Source: Nitzschia putrida
Taxonomy: Eukaryota; Bacillariophyta; Bacillariophyceae; Bacillariales; Bacillariaceae
Length of the DNA stretch: 64,000 nt
Assembly (NCBI GenBank): GCA_016586335.1
Contig: BLYE01000018.1
Span: 186,001-250,000 of the forward strand
Reading direction: 5' to 3'
Position 1 is the first letter of the stretch; each line of letters starts with the position of its first letter. Under the pieces are notes generated by a model. It did not search any database. It saw only the letters and a list, made by a program, of their open reading frames with translations, and was not told where the DNA came from. This document shows positions 9,560 to 20,023 of the stretch, one piece after another. A program made the translations under genes and the position numbers.

Positions 9560-10647
9560 CGTCGCGACGCTCTTTTGACGTTTGATTTCCAAGGGAAGCT
9601 TGCTGTTTGCTGCTACGCAAAATTTACGGAATTCCTCCTACCACAGCTTCGCACGGGAACCTTCATCTCTCTTCCGAGTTCTGGGAGATCTTTTCGCGCA
9701 GTATTGCGCAGAGTACGTACCGTGCTCGTACGTACAAAATGTACCATATCTGAAATATATACTGAGGCTGTCCCGCATGTCTGGCTGCCAACCGGCCAAA
9801 AGGGGGTGTGCAATTAATGCCACCTGGAAGCTTTTGGGATCGTCACCACTCACCACAACACAAGCAGCAACCAGCAATAATATTAACAACACCAGCAGTG
9901 GAACGGCAGCCTAGGAAAAATTGAATCCCTCTCTTGCTAGCACCCGTCGAAAGAACTGAACTGTTACGTTGCTGGTAGCAGGTGAGACAAACACTGCTCT
10001 AGAGTTTTCTTCGGTGTGTACAACATGTGTAAGAATGCTAAGTTTTAGAACCCGAGGACATTCTTGCTTGGGCATGGGTTGGCACAACACTCGTCGCGAA
10101 AAGGCCATAATTCCCTACTACGCCAGAACCCACAGAAGGTGCAATGCAAATAGTCCAACTTGCCCGGTTATAAGCACCGATCTGGTGCGATTTTGCTCAC
10201 AGCATGAGTACGAGTACGGATCCATGGACCTAGCTTGCTTGTATGTGTCCTGTGGGATTGTTTCCATAGTATCGAGTCACAAAAGCAGTTCCCTTCTTAA
10301 TGTCTTCCGCAAAGAAAGCGTTGACGACTTCAACAGCCGATCTCTACTTGAAGAAGTCCCAGAGAATGCCGCCTTGCGCATTCATTCTGTGGATACTGTT
10401 GCCTCCATTATTTCTCGATACAAACAACAGAGTACAGTGCCAGTGTCAATAACCACATTTTGATTCTACAAAACTGGTTTAATGCTACGTGAATTGTTTT
10501 TCGGACCTTGACAACTTCCTTGGCTGAATCTTTGTGCTCCCAATTTGGTCTCTTGTCCTTGCCTCATTTCCTCGTTAGGGCGGAGCACAAAGAGTCGGGG
10601 GGCAAATTGAGAAAGTGGGTCTCGCATTGAAACGGATGCAATGGTAT
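9560..10647. other. Intergenic with duplicated segment
   Basis: The part around 9820-10050 matches 13228-13420 (for example CACCTGGAAGC, AATCCCTCTCTTGCTAGC, CATGTGTAAGAATGCT), an offset of about 3.39 kb. It therefore belongs to the duplication that produced proteins 4 and 5. A 164-codon plus-strand frame at 9969-10463 overlaps the duplicated part and is not supported as a gene. Confidence 0.6.
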
Positions 10648-12843
10648 CTAATCATATATGAATTTTGTTTTTGTGCGGAGGGCTCTCTGGATTTTGTCGA
10701 GAGCCTTCTCTTCGGAGAGCTCGACAACGAACAAATCTGTCTCGTTCAATTTCTTGACGAAGCGTCCTCCTTGATCATGTACGTAGTTGAGCACCTCCCT
10801 AGCAATGGCTCTTTTCTTAGGGTCTCTCGGAGGCAGCGCCAGGTAGGCACCCTGCAATGATCGAACCTTTGCCAAATAATCTTGATTGCTTGCACGGTTT
10901 GCAGAAATACCCTGTCCACCCAAAACATCCCTGTCGTTCAGTACTAGCATCGGCTGACCTGGGGGTGGTTCAACTTGTGGTGGTGGTGCAGCAGCAGCAG
11001 CTGCTACTGCATTGTTGGATGCTGCATTTCCGCGTCGCAAAACTGGTCCTGGTTCAGGTAGATCCTGGGGATCTTCTGGAGCACTGTCCACATCGAAACT
11101 ATGCAAAGAATCTTGGAATTGCGACGTAAAGGAAGAGTCATCACTGCGAGACAACCTTGATGGACTCTCTGCAATATCCCGGATTGGAGGCTCGCTTGTC
11201 GCAGAGGCTCCTTCAGCCTGGGCGTTTGTAGGATTGTAGCTTGTAGTTCCAGTGTGGGAAGTCGACTGACCATCAGCATTTTGGAAATTCCCGATTCTCC
11301 TGGTGGCAACAAAATAGCTGCGAGAGTGAGCCGATTCGTTCAAGCGCTCTGTTTCATTGGGGAGCTCAGGATTATCTCCTTGCTGTTGAGCGAATGGGAG
11401 AGCACCCCCTGGGTATGGGTTCACTTGCTGCTGCTGCTGCTGATGCAGAGATCCCTCGTAGTGTAGAGCGTATTGTGGGTTGCTAATGTAGAACTGGGAA
11501 GGACCTTGGTCGGATGCGTTCCTGACCCCGGCATGATCGACAGGATCTTGATTAGCACTTGGATGCTGCGCTTGATCGCTCTCACCAACAGAATCTTGCC
11601 ATACACTCTGGTTCTGCTGTTGGTAGACTTGGGGCTCACGACGGACCCCACTACCACCTTCACCGAAGGAGGTGGGTTGGACGTTCGCTTGGGTGGTGCG
11701 ATGAGTAAAATATGGAGAGAGTGGCGTAGGCCAGATGTCGTTCCATTCAGCCCTCGAATCGGGACTGCCTGGGTAGTCTTGGAGGTCAACATTCGCCTCA
11801 GGATGTACTTGTTGGAGACTTGTTCCTTGTGGACTTTGATGAATGGAACCTTGCTGTGGCTGGGCATGGTACATGTTTGTGCCGTTGCGCTGATTGAAAC
11901 CGCCAGTTCTCATTGCATGATCTGAGGGCATCTCTTGCGGAATTGCAGGGCATTGATCACGAAGGCCCGTTGCGTTGTGAAACGAACGTGATCCTTCTGA
12001 GCTGGAAGATGTCATTGACAGGGAAGCCTGAGATCCATCCGAGTCCTGGGATCCATCCAAGACACGGCCTGGTGGGTCGGGGGCAATTCGTTGCGGTGGC
12101 GCAGTATTTTTCTTTGCCGAAGAGTTCTGTTTATTCTCGGCATTGACCTCTCCCTCTCCATGCTTCCTCTTGTTGGGCGATTGGTGGGAATACGCATTGA
12201 TGTAGGAACCAGGAGATGGAAGATTGGTTGCTGCACATTGTTTGAAGGAATCGTTTCTTGGAGGAGTGTTCGGGTTTCTCACCTCATTAACAGTGAAACA
12301 ACCATCAACAACCTGCCTTGGTGACACCTGAGCAAGACCATTGTGGATCAGGGATTGCTCGTTTGTTGACTGAGTCAACACAAAGCCTTCACCTTGTGGC
12401 TGAGGTCGAGCATGATCAGCGTCGGGCCGCTGGGGAGCAACAAAAGGAATGCCTTCTTGTAGAAGGTTGCGAAAGTCGGGATCAGAATTGTTCAACTGGG
12501 AAGGTGGCTGCCCGTCCGAGCTACAGGAAGGACGCCATTGTGTTGAACGAGTATCATTGGTGGATCCTCCTCCTTTGCTGCCTGGTAACCAAACAACAAT
12601 AGCAGCAGACAAACAATGATTTAATATAACGTCAGTATGATCTGTGCTCCGTTGTGGTGTGGCTGACAGAAGAACCAGTTCTGGTTCGTACGTACCAGTA
12701 GTATTGCTCTCGTCGTCGTTCCGAAGCAGGGGACCGCCACCACCACCACCACCACCGAGCAATGACGACTTGTTGTCGTCCACAAGCAAGGGGCGAGCCC
12801 TTCGACAACAGCAACAACAGCATCGCTTCTTGCCGGTAATCAT
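10648..12843 (-). CDS. DUF6824-type protein 5, low-complexity with C-terminal domain
   Basis: 731 residues from the ATG at 12843. The N-terminus is unusual: a run of six Cys (KRCCCCCCRR) and then eight Gly from a CACCAC repeat on the plus strand. It shares the PGSKGGGS...WRPSCSSDGQP block with protein 4. The middle is Ser/Gln/Pro-rich, with short Q and A runs. A motif region (SQFQDSLHSFDVDSAPEDPQDLPE) resembles the DExDGF...PEQE region of proteins 11 and 12. The C-terminal domain at ~634-731 is of GQG type (DVLGGQG, NRASNQDYL, AIAREVLNYVHDQGGRFVKK, ALDKIQRALR). No signal peptide or membrane segment is seen. The function is unknown; a nuclear role is a guess from composition. Confidence 0.82.
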   Translation of the reverse strand: MITGKKRCCCCCCRRARPLLVDDNKSSLLGGGGGGGGPLLRNDDESNTTGTYEPELVLLSATPQRSTDHTDVILNHCLSAAIVVWLPGSKGGGSTNDTRSTQWRPSCSSDGQPPSQLNNSDPDFRNLLQEGIPFVAPQRPDADHARPQPQGEGFVLTQSTNEQSLIHNGLAQVSPRQVVDGCFTVNEVRNPNTPPRNDSFKQCAATNLPSPGSYINAYSHQSPNKRKHGEGEVNAENKQNSSAKKNTAPPQRIAPDPPGRVLDGSQDSDGSQASLSMTSSSSEGSRSFHNATGLRDQCPAIPQEMPSDHAMRTGGFNQRNGTNMYHAQPQQGSIHQSPQGTSLQQVHPEANVDLQDYPGSPDSRAEWNDIWPTPLSPYFTHRTTQANVQPTSFGEGGSGVRREPQVYQQQNQSVWQDSVGESDQAQHPSANQDPVDHAGVRNASDQGPSQFYISNPQYALHYEGSLHQQQQQQVNPYPGGALPFAQQQGDNPELPNETERLNESAHSRSYFVATRRIGNFQNADGQSTSHTGTTSYNPTNAQAEGASATSEPPIRDIAESPSRLSRSDDSSFTSQFQDSLHSFDVDSAPEDPQDLPEPGPVLRRGNAASNNAVAAAAAAPPPQVEPPPGQPMLVLNDRDVLGGQGISANRASNQDYLAKVRSLQGAYLALPPRDPKKRAIAREVLNYVHDQGGRFVKKLNETDLFVVELSEEKALDKIQRALRTKTKFIYD

Positions 12844-13499
12844 TGTCGCAACGTTGATCCAAAGTCCAGTAATGGAAAGTAGCTGCTTGTTCTGCCGCTG
12901 CCGGCTGCGGAGCCAACGAGATCTTTTGGCGCTCTTCAGCGAACGGAACTCGTACTAGTGCACTTGCGGTAAAAAATACCGTACCTACCTGGTAGTCCTG
13001 TTACTTTCTTCTGTCGTCCCTCCTATTAGACTTTGTGGTATTATGTTTTAACGTAGAGATGTACGAACTGTAAATACCTGACACCTTGTGACACCTCCTC
13101 TCAGCAGAATAGAACCCGATTCTTCCGGGTGACGTTTGTGATTCAGTATCTTGTTGTCATTACCGAGGGCTGTCCCGTATCGTACGGTCTGTCTCCCCAC
13201 CTGTGTTGGTTTCACATTTTAATTCCACCTGGAAGCGTTTGGGTACGTCCCAAGAACAATGACAACAACACCAGCAACAACAGAACTACGAGTACAGCCT
13301 AGGAAAAGTTGAATCCCTCTCTTGCTAGCACCCGTCGAGAGTACTTGTACCACACTTCTACGTTGCTAGCAAGTCAGATAATACTGCTTTAGAGGTTTCA
13401 TCGGATTGTGCATGTGTAAGAATGCTGGCAAGGGCATCATCACTTTCTCTTACGATAAGGCGATGGACTCCATCATGCTCATTCATTTCCTTCGCTTGT
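12844..13499. other. Intergenic, partly duplicated from upstream of protein 4
   Basis: 13228-13420 matches 9820-10050 and places the right end of the protein 4/5 duplication. Nothing else is recognised. Confidence 0.55.
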
Positions 13500-13633
13500 T
13501 GATTTCCGTCTCGCAAAGTAGTACGCCGGTTCTTCTTCAATGCTTTGTCTTCCGAAATCTCTTCTACATACTACAAATCCAGCGGAGACCTTTTGCGATC
13601 AAAGCGACCACCACTGTTTTTGACAATTGTCCT
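13500..13633 (-). pseudogene. Relic of a C-terminal DUF6824-type domain like that of protein 2
   Basis: The frame reads VKNSGGRFDRKRSPLDL, a stop, then YVEEISEDKALKKNRRTTLRDG. Protein 2 ends with VKDSGGRFVHKRFPLDLYVEEISEDKALKKIRRALRDG. The relic has a 3-base insertion that creates an in-frame TAG, plus local damage in the last helix, and no upstream half of the domain can be found. Confidence 0.8.
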
Positions 13634-13946
13634 CCATAATAAGGAAACCTTCCAAGAAGTGCTCTCACAATCCTCTACCAGATACGAGGCATCAACAAGA
13701 ATCAAATGAGATGCTACCGCTTCCATGGTCTCAACAGTGCTGGTTTGATTCAACAAGAAGTTTCAAGGAATTTGTACCTATGAAGTTCTTGACTCGGAAC
13801 TGACAATTGACCCATCGTGGTTGGGATCTTTCCCAAGAAGGAATGGTATACCGCACGAAATTTCGATGTGACATACAGAAAACGACGTGAGATTGACACT
13901 GTGGGAAACTCTGGGTTAAATCCAGGTACCTAGTTCGACGATGCCT
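13634..13946. other. Intergenic, nothing recognised
   Basis: About 0.3 kb between two family relics. It probably contains further eroded family sequence, but none that I can align. Confidence 0.4.
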
Positions 13947-14394
13947 CTAGCATGCACCTTGTTTCTGTGACTTTTGTCGCAAGGCCCGTTTGATCTTGTC
14001 AAGGGCCTGCTTGTTGGACTGACAGTACCGTACTGTACGAATGGTCGTCCATCTTTGTGAAAGAAAAAATTGACCATGGTTTTGAACAAGAAAATCATCC
14101 ACTTGCTGCGCGAAATGCCCAATTAACCTTTAGAGTCGAATCCGGAAGAGGTTGGCATGCATCTTTCAATTCCTTTACCTTGTTATTCAGCAGGTATTGC
14201 TGATTGCCAACATAATTTGCAGAAAGACTCCCTTCGCCACCAAGAATGACATGATTTGCGTCTCTTTTACCTTGAGTAGCCTGAGCCTGAGATACCATAC
14301 CCCGAGGATCTGCTGAATCCCTGTCCAATCCTGGATTCCAATCCAAAGTTTCAAAAGTACGTACCTTGGATTTCGAAGGTAGTGGAGAATTCAT
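13947..14394 (-). pseudogene. Relic of a protein 4-like gene end
   Basis: From an ATG at 14394 the frame gives WNPGLDRDSADPRG, DANHVILGGEGS, NYVGNQQYL and KVKELKDACQPLP, matching protein 4 (WNQFSAIDSAPADAQG, GNQLYL, KVKELRPAYQALP). The frame is then lost. In another frame come QQVDDFLVQNHGQFFL and, after a further break, QALDKIKRALRQKSQKQ ending at TAG 13949. At least two frameshifts are needed, so this is a pseudogene. Confidence 0.8.
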
Positions 14395-14654
14395 TCCAAG
14401 ACGTTACGTAGGAATCCCATGTTGACCCAAATGCTTGTGGAACTACTAGTACCCATCTAGGTAGTCCGTCACCCAAACCAATCATTTCCATTTCCATGTC
14501 CTACACAAAATCATAAACTAGTATATTGTTTCAACAAAAGATGTCTAGCTACTAGCCAGTAGTGCGATAGGCCATTGTAGATCGTGGTGGTGTCGAGAGA
14601 TTGGAGTGTAGGAGTACGTTGTCAGATCGTTTAGAGGCAAGGGATTGACTAATC

Positions 14655-15918
14655 TCATCCGGTTCGCTTATCACCTAGGTCACGCATGATTTTCTCCATA
14701 GCCTCCTCTTTGGACATCTCCACCAACGTAGGAAATTGCCACTGCCTTGGCCTGCCAAAGCGCTCTTTCCAGATTTCCTCAGCTTGCCGTTGCGCAAGAG
14801 CTAGTTCGAGACGCATGTTGCACTGCCTAACTTCAGGGGAAAACGACCATTCCGAATCCGGTTTAGCTGGCGAATCGATTGGAATGTCATGTAACCTATC
14901 ATTCCTTTTTGTCATGTTTCCATCGACATATTGAGTTACAGATCTCATGGGGACATACGGTTCAGAAACGTTCGTGTTGGAAGTAGTTTCGGTGGGGTAA
15001 CTGACTTGGCCAATCTTGGACCTTTTGGATTTCAGTCCTCGGTGTCCATCCTCCGTGTCGATATTCGCCGACACTTGAGCAAGAGGGGAGCTGCGACTGT
15101 CAGTCGAGGAACTAGAGTTGGGATTTTGTTGTAGTAGTTCCAAAGACCTTTTTCCGGTGGAATTCTGAATATGTGGGAAGTTATTCAAGGAGCCAGGCGT
15201 TTCTACTTGGGGTGCAGGTTCCAAGGTGTTGGAGAGGACATTCTTGCTCGGACAAGAACAACTAGAATGAGTCCTTTGATTCCTTGTGGCTGGGTCTGTT
15301 TGCACTCTGGTGCCAATGAGACTTCGGCGTGGTAGAGATGTGGGCAAATCGATGCATCGGGACCGATGCTGGTGGTTGTGGGGAGCACACTCTTGGGTCA
15401 CACCACTGCCATTAACAGGGTGTGGGGAGGAGGAAATATCAACACCGACATTGTTGCTGTCCTCAGCGAAACCAGCCACGACATTGTTGATCTCAGCAAT
15501 CTCACTTCCCTCATGATCTGAACTAACCGGGTGGTTCGGTCTTGAAGGTTGCCGCTTTTTAGTTGCTGGTCAGTCATATCAGGAGGGGCGTTGTGAGAGT
15601 GTCGAGGAGGGGGGAAAGTGTTTCTTCATCCGGAAGAAGGTCAGACGACTCACCATTCTGCAAAGCGGTGTGGGTTTCGGTGGTGAATGTACACGTACGA
15701 GATGACGGAGAAAGAGAAAATATTGTTGCATTGAACGCTACGGGGTGATACTTGTTGGATTGAGGCCCTTGATTTTTTAATCCGTGCTTATGGCCTGAGG
15801 AATTGTCATCAGCACGGTGCTTTGCTGTTGAATCTCCTTCTTCTTGTGGACGCAGCACCACCACATTGTTGTCTCTGCTGTTCTGATGAGTGCAACCCGA
15901 AAACTGTTCTGAAACCAT
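14655..15918 (-). CDS. Two-exon family member retaining only the end of the DUF6824-type domain
   Basis: Exon 1 is 15654-15918 and exon 2 is 14655-15565. The 88-nt intron (15566-15653) has GTGAGT at its 5' end and CTGACCAG at its 3' end. It joins two otherwise unconnected frames exactly, in phase 1, to give 391 residues (...LQNATKKRQPSRPNHPV...). The protein is polar and Ser-rich. Near the C-terminus it has DIPIDSPAKPDSEW, the short motif shared by other array members, and it ends with LVEMSKEEAMEKIMRDLGDK, equivalent to the last helix of the domain (VELSEEKALDKIQRALR). The DVLxGxG and PGN parts are missing. It is probably a diverged paralogue that lost the core; expression is unknown. Confidence 0.65.
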
Positions 15919-16599
15919 GGTCTTGCCGTTCTTTTAAAGGCCAAATATCCTCGAAAGACAAGGAACGGTCCACAGAAATTGATAGGTAGTCTGATGGATT
16001 GGTGGTGATGTACAAGGTTGACAGTCGATAAATGGTGAGTTTGTGTTGACCTGACCCACGCCGTCAGAAGTCTCCCGCCGCGATGAGCAGATTCGGACAG
16101 CAGCCGAATGACCGTTAAAAAGGCGACGTTCTTCAGGCATAATAGAAAGTCGGACACAACCGGGTTCGTTTTGACCGTGGGTCGTGGTTCGTGGAGGAAT
16201 GGAATTCCCTCTCTAGCTAGCTAGGGGTAGATCATCGTACTAATGTTACGGTAGTACTACCGGTAGTATATTTTGACATGTACTGTCTTATGAGCTCCGC
16301 CATGGGGTGGGTGCAAAATTTCCGCACTCGACTAGGGAATGCGAGGTGGACATGCTTTGCCGAGAAAGAGATGATGATGTATTCTGCGACGGAAACAACC
16401 AGAACTTGGTCTGGAGCAATCATTACGTACTATCCGTGGAAATGCAAGAGTTGTAGGGATTTCTTTGAATTCATATAAATATTCCGAGTAGTTGAGATCC
16501 TCCTAAACAAGAGCAATAGGTGACTTCGATGTCATAAAAAGCTGTTTGATCAGTGGCCCCAGCGACAGATATACAGAGAATTATTGTACCAATTCTGTG
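15919..16599. other. Intergenic, nothing recognised
   Basis: About 0.68 kb between protein 8 and the spliced paralogue. Overlapping short frames near 15,930-16,160 show no family match. Confidence 0.5.
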
Positions 16600-18033
16600 C
16601 TATTTCACAACCGAATCACTTCCCTCCCCTCCTTTACGTGGTCTTCCCTCACGCAATGAGCGTCGAATTTTCTCCAATGCCCTCTGTTTCGAGAATTCCA
16701 CTACGTACCCATCAGTCGATTTCTTCTGCTGAACAAATCGCCCACCTTGCTCAAGCACAAAGTTATAAACTTCCATAGCAATAGCTGTCTTCCCCTCCGA
16801 ATCCCTTTCCGCGAGAGACCAATATGACTCTTGCAAGTCTTTGATCTTTCTCAAATATCTTTGGTTACCTGGTCGACTAACGATACCAATACCCTGACCT
16901 GCCAAGACATCAGCATCCTTCAATTCAACCCTCTTTTCTTTGGGCCGTACTACTCGTGGTGGTACACCCTTGAATGTCGACCTCCGAACAGGTTGCGCTG
17001 TAGCTTTTTCCTGTGTACAAGTGACAGAAATGGGGATACTGCTCAAAGCATTTGGATTTGTCGGAGCTGCTTCATCAGCAAGCCGTCTCTCCTTGTCCTC
17101 CGAAGGTCGTCCAGCTTCCGTGCTGGCAACACGAGAAGCAATTGTCGCATTTGGATCAGGACCTTTTGTTCCACCGCCAACTGCAGATTCCCATTGGGAA
17201 ATTTTCAAACTGCTAGAATTTCGGAGAAAAACAGGTACGTAGGTGTCTCGAAGGGCTTGCTTGATTTTCAAAAGGGATTTTTCCATCGTAAGTTCATCAT
17301 AAAGATTTGTATTATAGCGCGGTTCCAAAAACCGAGCACCTCCGGCACACACCAACTGAAATACTCTCATAGCAATTCTCTTCTTCGCGTCATGATTCAT
17401 CCTCGCTTGGACATATTCAGGGCGATGTTGTAACAGAATTTCCCAGTATCTGCGATTTCCAGGGTGAAAGTTGGCAATTCCACCCCGACCCGACATGACA
17501 TCGATGGCTCGGAGTTCTAATCCATTAGGAGCATCAGCCGTAGCATCAGCCGTAGCATCAGCCGTAGCATAATCCCAATCGCAATATACGTACTCCGCCG
17601 TTTCGGCCTCCAGTACCTCATTCTGTTGCAAAGGGAGAACGAATTCGTAGGGAGCGCTGTTTTCCTGTAATATGTCAGAGTGAGGATAATACACTGTCTG
17701 TGGTTGCATTTGCGCGGATTCTTGTCCTAGAAGCGTGGCCTCCCTATAATATGGATCATCTCCCACGGTGCTTTCTGATAATGTTTGCCATCCCTTCATT
17801 CCCTGCCACAGGTCAAGTGTTCGAAAACTCTGAGGAGGCTCGGCAGATCCAGGAGCAAAGCTCAGTTGCGTGATCGCCTCCGCTGCAACAAGTTCTTCTC
17901 GCCGCGTTCCATCATTCTGAGAAGCCTCACCCGTGTCTACAGCTGTGTGCTGGGTATTGGTGGGTCCATCGTCTCGTTCGGAGGAATGGCGAGAAGAAGA
18001 GGCTATCTCAAAACTGGAATGCTCACCCTCCAT
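16600..18033 (-). CDS. DUF6824-type protein 8 with two domains of different flavours
   Basis: 477 residues from the ATG at 18033. Domain 1 (~173-272) is of GRG type (DVMSGRGG, FHPGNRRYW, AGGARFLEP, LLKIKQALRDTYVPVF). Domain 2 (~370-468) is of GQG type (DVLAGQG, SRPGNQRYL, GKTAIAMEVYNFVLEQGGRFV, ALEKIRRSLREG). It is followed by a short basic tail (RPRKGG). A small Ala-Thr-Asp-Ala repeat precedes domain 1. It is the clearest example of the N-terminal GRG plus C-terminal GQG layout, with both signatures intact. No targeting signal is seen. The function is unknown. Confidence 0.87.
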   Translation of the reverse strand: MEGEHSSFEIASSSRHSSERDDGPTNTQHTAVDTGEASQNDGTRREELVAAEAITQLSFAPGSAEPPQSFRTLDLWQGMKGWQTLSESTVGDDPYYREATLLGQESAQMQPQTVYYPHSDILQENSAPYEFVLPLQQNEVLEAETAEYVYCDWDYATADATADATADAPNGLELRAIDVMSGRGGIANFHPGNRRYWEILLQHRPEYVQARMNHDAKKRIAMRVFQLVCAGGARFLEPRYNTNLYDELTMEKSLLKIKQALRDTYVPVFLRNSSSLKISQWESAVGGGTKGPDPNATIASRVASTEAGRPSEDKERRLADEAAPTNPNALSSIPISVTCTQEKATAQPVRRSTFKGVPPRVVRPKEKRVELKDADVLAGQGIGIVSRPGNQRYLRKIKDLQESYWSLAERDSEGKTAIAMEVYNFVLEQGGRFVQQKKSTDGYVVEFSKQRALEKIRRSLREGRPRKGGEGSDSVVK

Positions 18034-18976
18034 AACATAAACATGATGTTCTCACTATTGACACAGAAGCAACAGGTTGAAAGTGACGATGCTCTTGGTG
18101 GCGACGGTGATGATTGGCAAAGGAATAGAAAAGAGAGAAGAGCAAAGAAGTGAAGTGATGCTGTTTGCTGTCCACCTTTGGTCTTCGGTCTTCGGTCGGT
18201 GCTCGTACGTACTCACGTTTGTTCGTTCTGGTGGTAGATAATATGTATGCATAGTAGATAAGTATGCATCCCAGGAGCGATCGTGCGATCGTTCGGATCA
18301 TTGCACATTATGTTTGCAGCACAACAACAGAAGAACGATATTATTTATTTCATGAAGTGTTTACGTTGCAACCGTTGCGACACACATGGACAACCTTGTT
18401 AGAAGCCCTTGAATTCCCTGTGAACTCTGTCGTCCACATCCTCCTCCTCTCTACCATGGGAAGGATGAAGGTGAATGAGGCTATTCGGTGGTGAACGAAC
18501 GTTGTCTCTTGACCAGGAACCTTGCATGGACCGATTACGTTTTGATGCTGCTTGTGCTTGCGACCTGGAGTCTAGGAGGGTTGACTCGTCTTGACGAACA
18601 GAAAAGAGCTTCTCTGCTTGTCCAACTCAAAATCACATTCCCCCAGAAATCGTCATGATAACCATGGTTCATGCTTCCTCAAGAATGCACTCAAGGATGA
18701 CAACTACGGCAGTACATGAAACAGCACCCGAGGGGACTGTCTGTACTTATGCTTCGCTTTTGCATCCTATGGGATGAGAGATGGTATTCTGAGAAATTTG
18801 CAAAAGCTGCATTTGGAGAAACATGTTATCTGCCACAATAGCGAAGCACTGAAGAGCCGATCGAGGAAAAAGGAACCAAATTCCTGTGAAATGGGATCTC
18901 ATGCTCGGATTCTTGACTACAAAATCAAGAGAATCAACAATAAAAATGGCTCTAATTCAAAACATGTATCAAGTAA
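18034..18976. other. Intergenic, nothing recognised
   Basis: About 0.94 kb of same-strand spacer with only short frames lacking family similarity. Confidence 0.5.
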
Positions 18977-20023
18977 CTATGTAAGTCGACGGTTCTTGTT
19001 CTTTTTCGTGTTTTTTGCGTTCTTCTTATTCTTCTTCTTCTTAGCGGCCTCATGCTCCTGGCGTTGCAGAGGAGTTTGGAGATCTTGTGGCACATAGTCA
19101 TCACGGCATGCCTGTTTGATCTTCTCCAAGGCTCTATCGTTAGAGAGGACAAACAAAGTACGCGTGTCGGCTTCACGATCCAAAAAGCGACCACCAATCC
19201 CGTGCACAAAATCCAAAACCTTGTTCGCAATGCGAGTCTTCGTGACAGAATCCCTTATTCCAGCAGCCTTGTAGGCAGCACGGACTTCTAAGACCTTTTT
19301 CCAATACTCCAAGTTTCCTGGGTGGTTGTTGGAGGCTCCACCGCGTCCCGCCAGTACGTCCCTGTCTAGGAGGACGATTTCTGATTCATCATCATCCTCG
19401 TTGGCGTGACGATCCTCTTCCTGGTCCTCCCATGGCTCATCCTCGTCATCTTCAATGCGCTTGCGCTTCTTGGAGGACTTCCTCTTCTCGGCCTGGGCCT
19501 TTTGCTCCTCAAGTCTCTTGGACAAGGTAGCATCCTTGGCGAAAGCTTGAGAAGGAGAGATGATAGCTGATCCATCGTCATCCTTTTGAAGAAGTTGCGC
19601 TTGCTTGTAGCATTCAAGGTACTTGCCACGACGCTTGGGATAGTCAAGGCGTGTCTCTTGAGGAAGGGCTGTGTTGGACAAAGCTTGCTGGAAAGGATCA
19701 ACACGGGGCAGACGGGTTTCGCAGCTCTCAGACTGCTGGAATGATTCCAAAGATAGAAATACTATTCCTTCAAGAAATTCATTCAACTGAGGATCGCATG
19801 AGCAAAAGGAATCATTCACACTATAAGGTGTTTCTTCGATCAGTTCAGGAGACGAAATGTTCTTGCGGTTTTCTTCTATTCTACTATCTGGAGATATTCT
19901 GAAAGCAGGAGATGTGCTCAACTGCTGGAAGTTAGGGTATTCTGCTCTTTGGATTCTGTCGGTGCTCTCAGCTCTGTGGGCAATGGCAGATGTGTTTGTT
20001 TGATGACAAGTTGTGATCATCAT
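18977..20023 (-). CDS. DUF6824-type protein 9, basic and nuclear-looking
   Basis: 348 residues; the ATG at 20023 is followed by a second Met codon. One well-preserved GRG-type domain lies at ~219-315 (DVLAGRGG, SNNHPGNLEYW, IANKVLDFVHGIGGRFLD, ALEKIKQACRDDYVPQDL). Before it is a Lys/Arg cluster (KRKSSKKRKRIEDDE) followed by an acidic stretch. The C-terminus is lysine-rich (KKKKNKKNAKNTKKNKNRR). These are the strongest nuclear localisation-like signals in the array. The signature is close to the family consensus, so this is a good candidate for an active, conserved copy. Confidence 0.87.
   Translation of the reverse strand: MMITTCHQTNTSAIAHRAESTDRIQRAEYPNFQQLSTSPAFRISPDSRIEENRKNISSPELIEETPYSVNDSFCSCDPQLNEFLEGIVFLSLESFQQSESCETRLPRVDPFQQALSNTALPQETRLDYPKRRGKYLECYKQAQLLQKDDDGSAIISPSQAFAKDATLSKRLEEQKAQAEKRKSSKKRKRIEDDEDEPWEDQEEDRHANEDDDESEIVLLDRDVLAGRGGASNNHPGNLEYWKKVLEVRAAYKAAGIRDSVTKTRIANKVLDFVHGIGGRFLDREADTRTLFVLSNDRALEKIKQACRDDYVPQDLQTPLQRQEHEAAKKKKNKKNAKNTKKNKNRRLT

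Noticed and set aside
9969..10463. A 164-codon plus-strand frame
   Set aside because: It starts inside the duplicated flank of protein 4, begins at a non-ATG-like context, and the matching copy at 13.4 kb does not keep the frame open.
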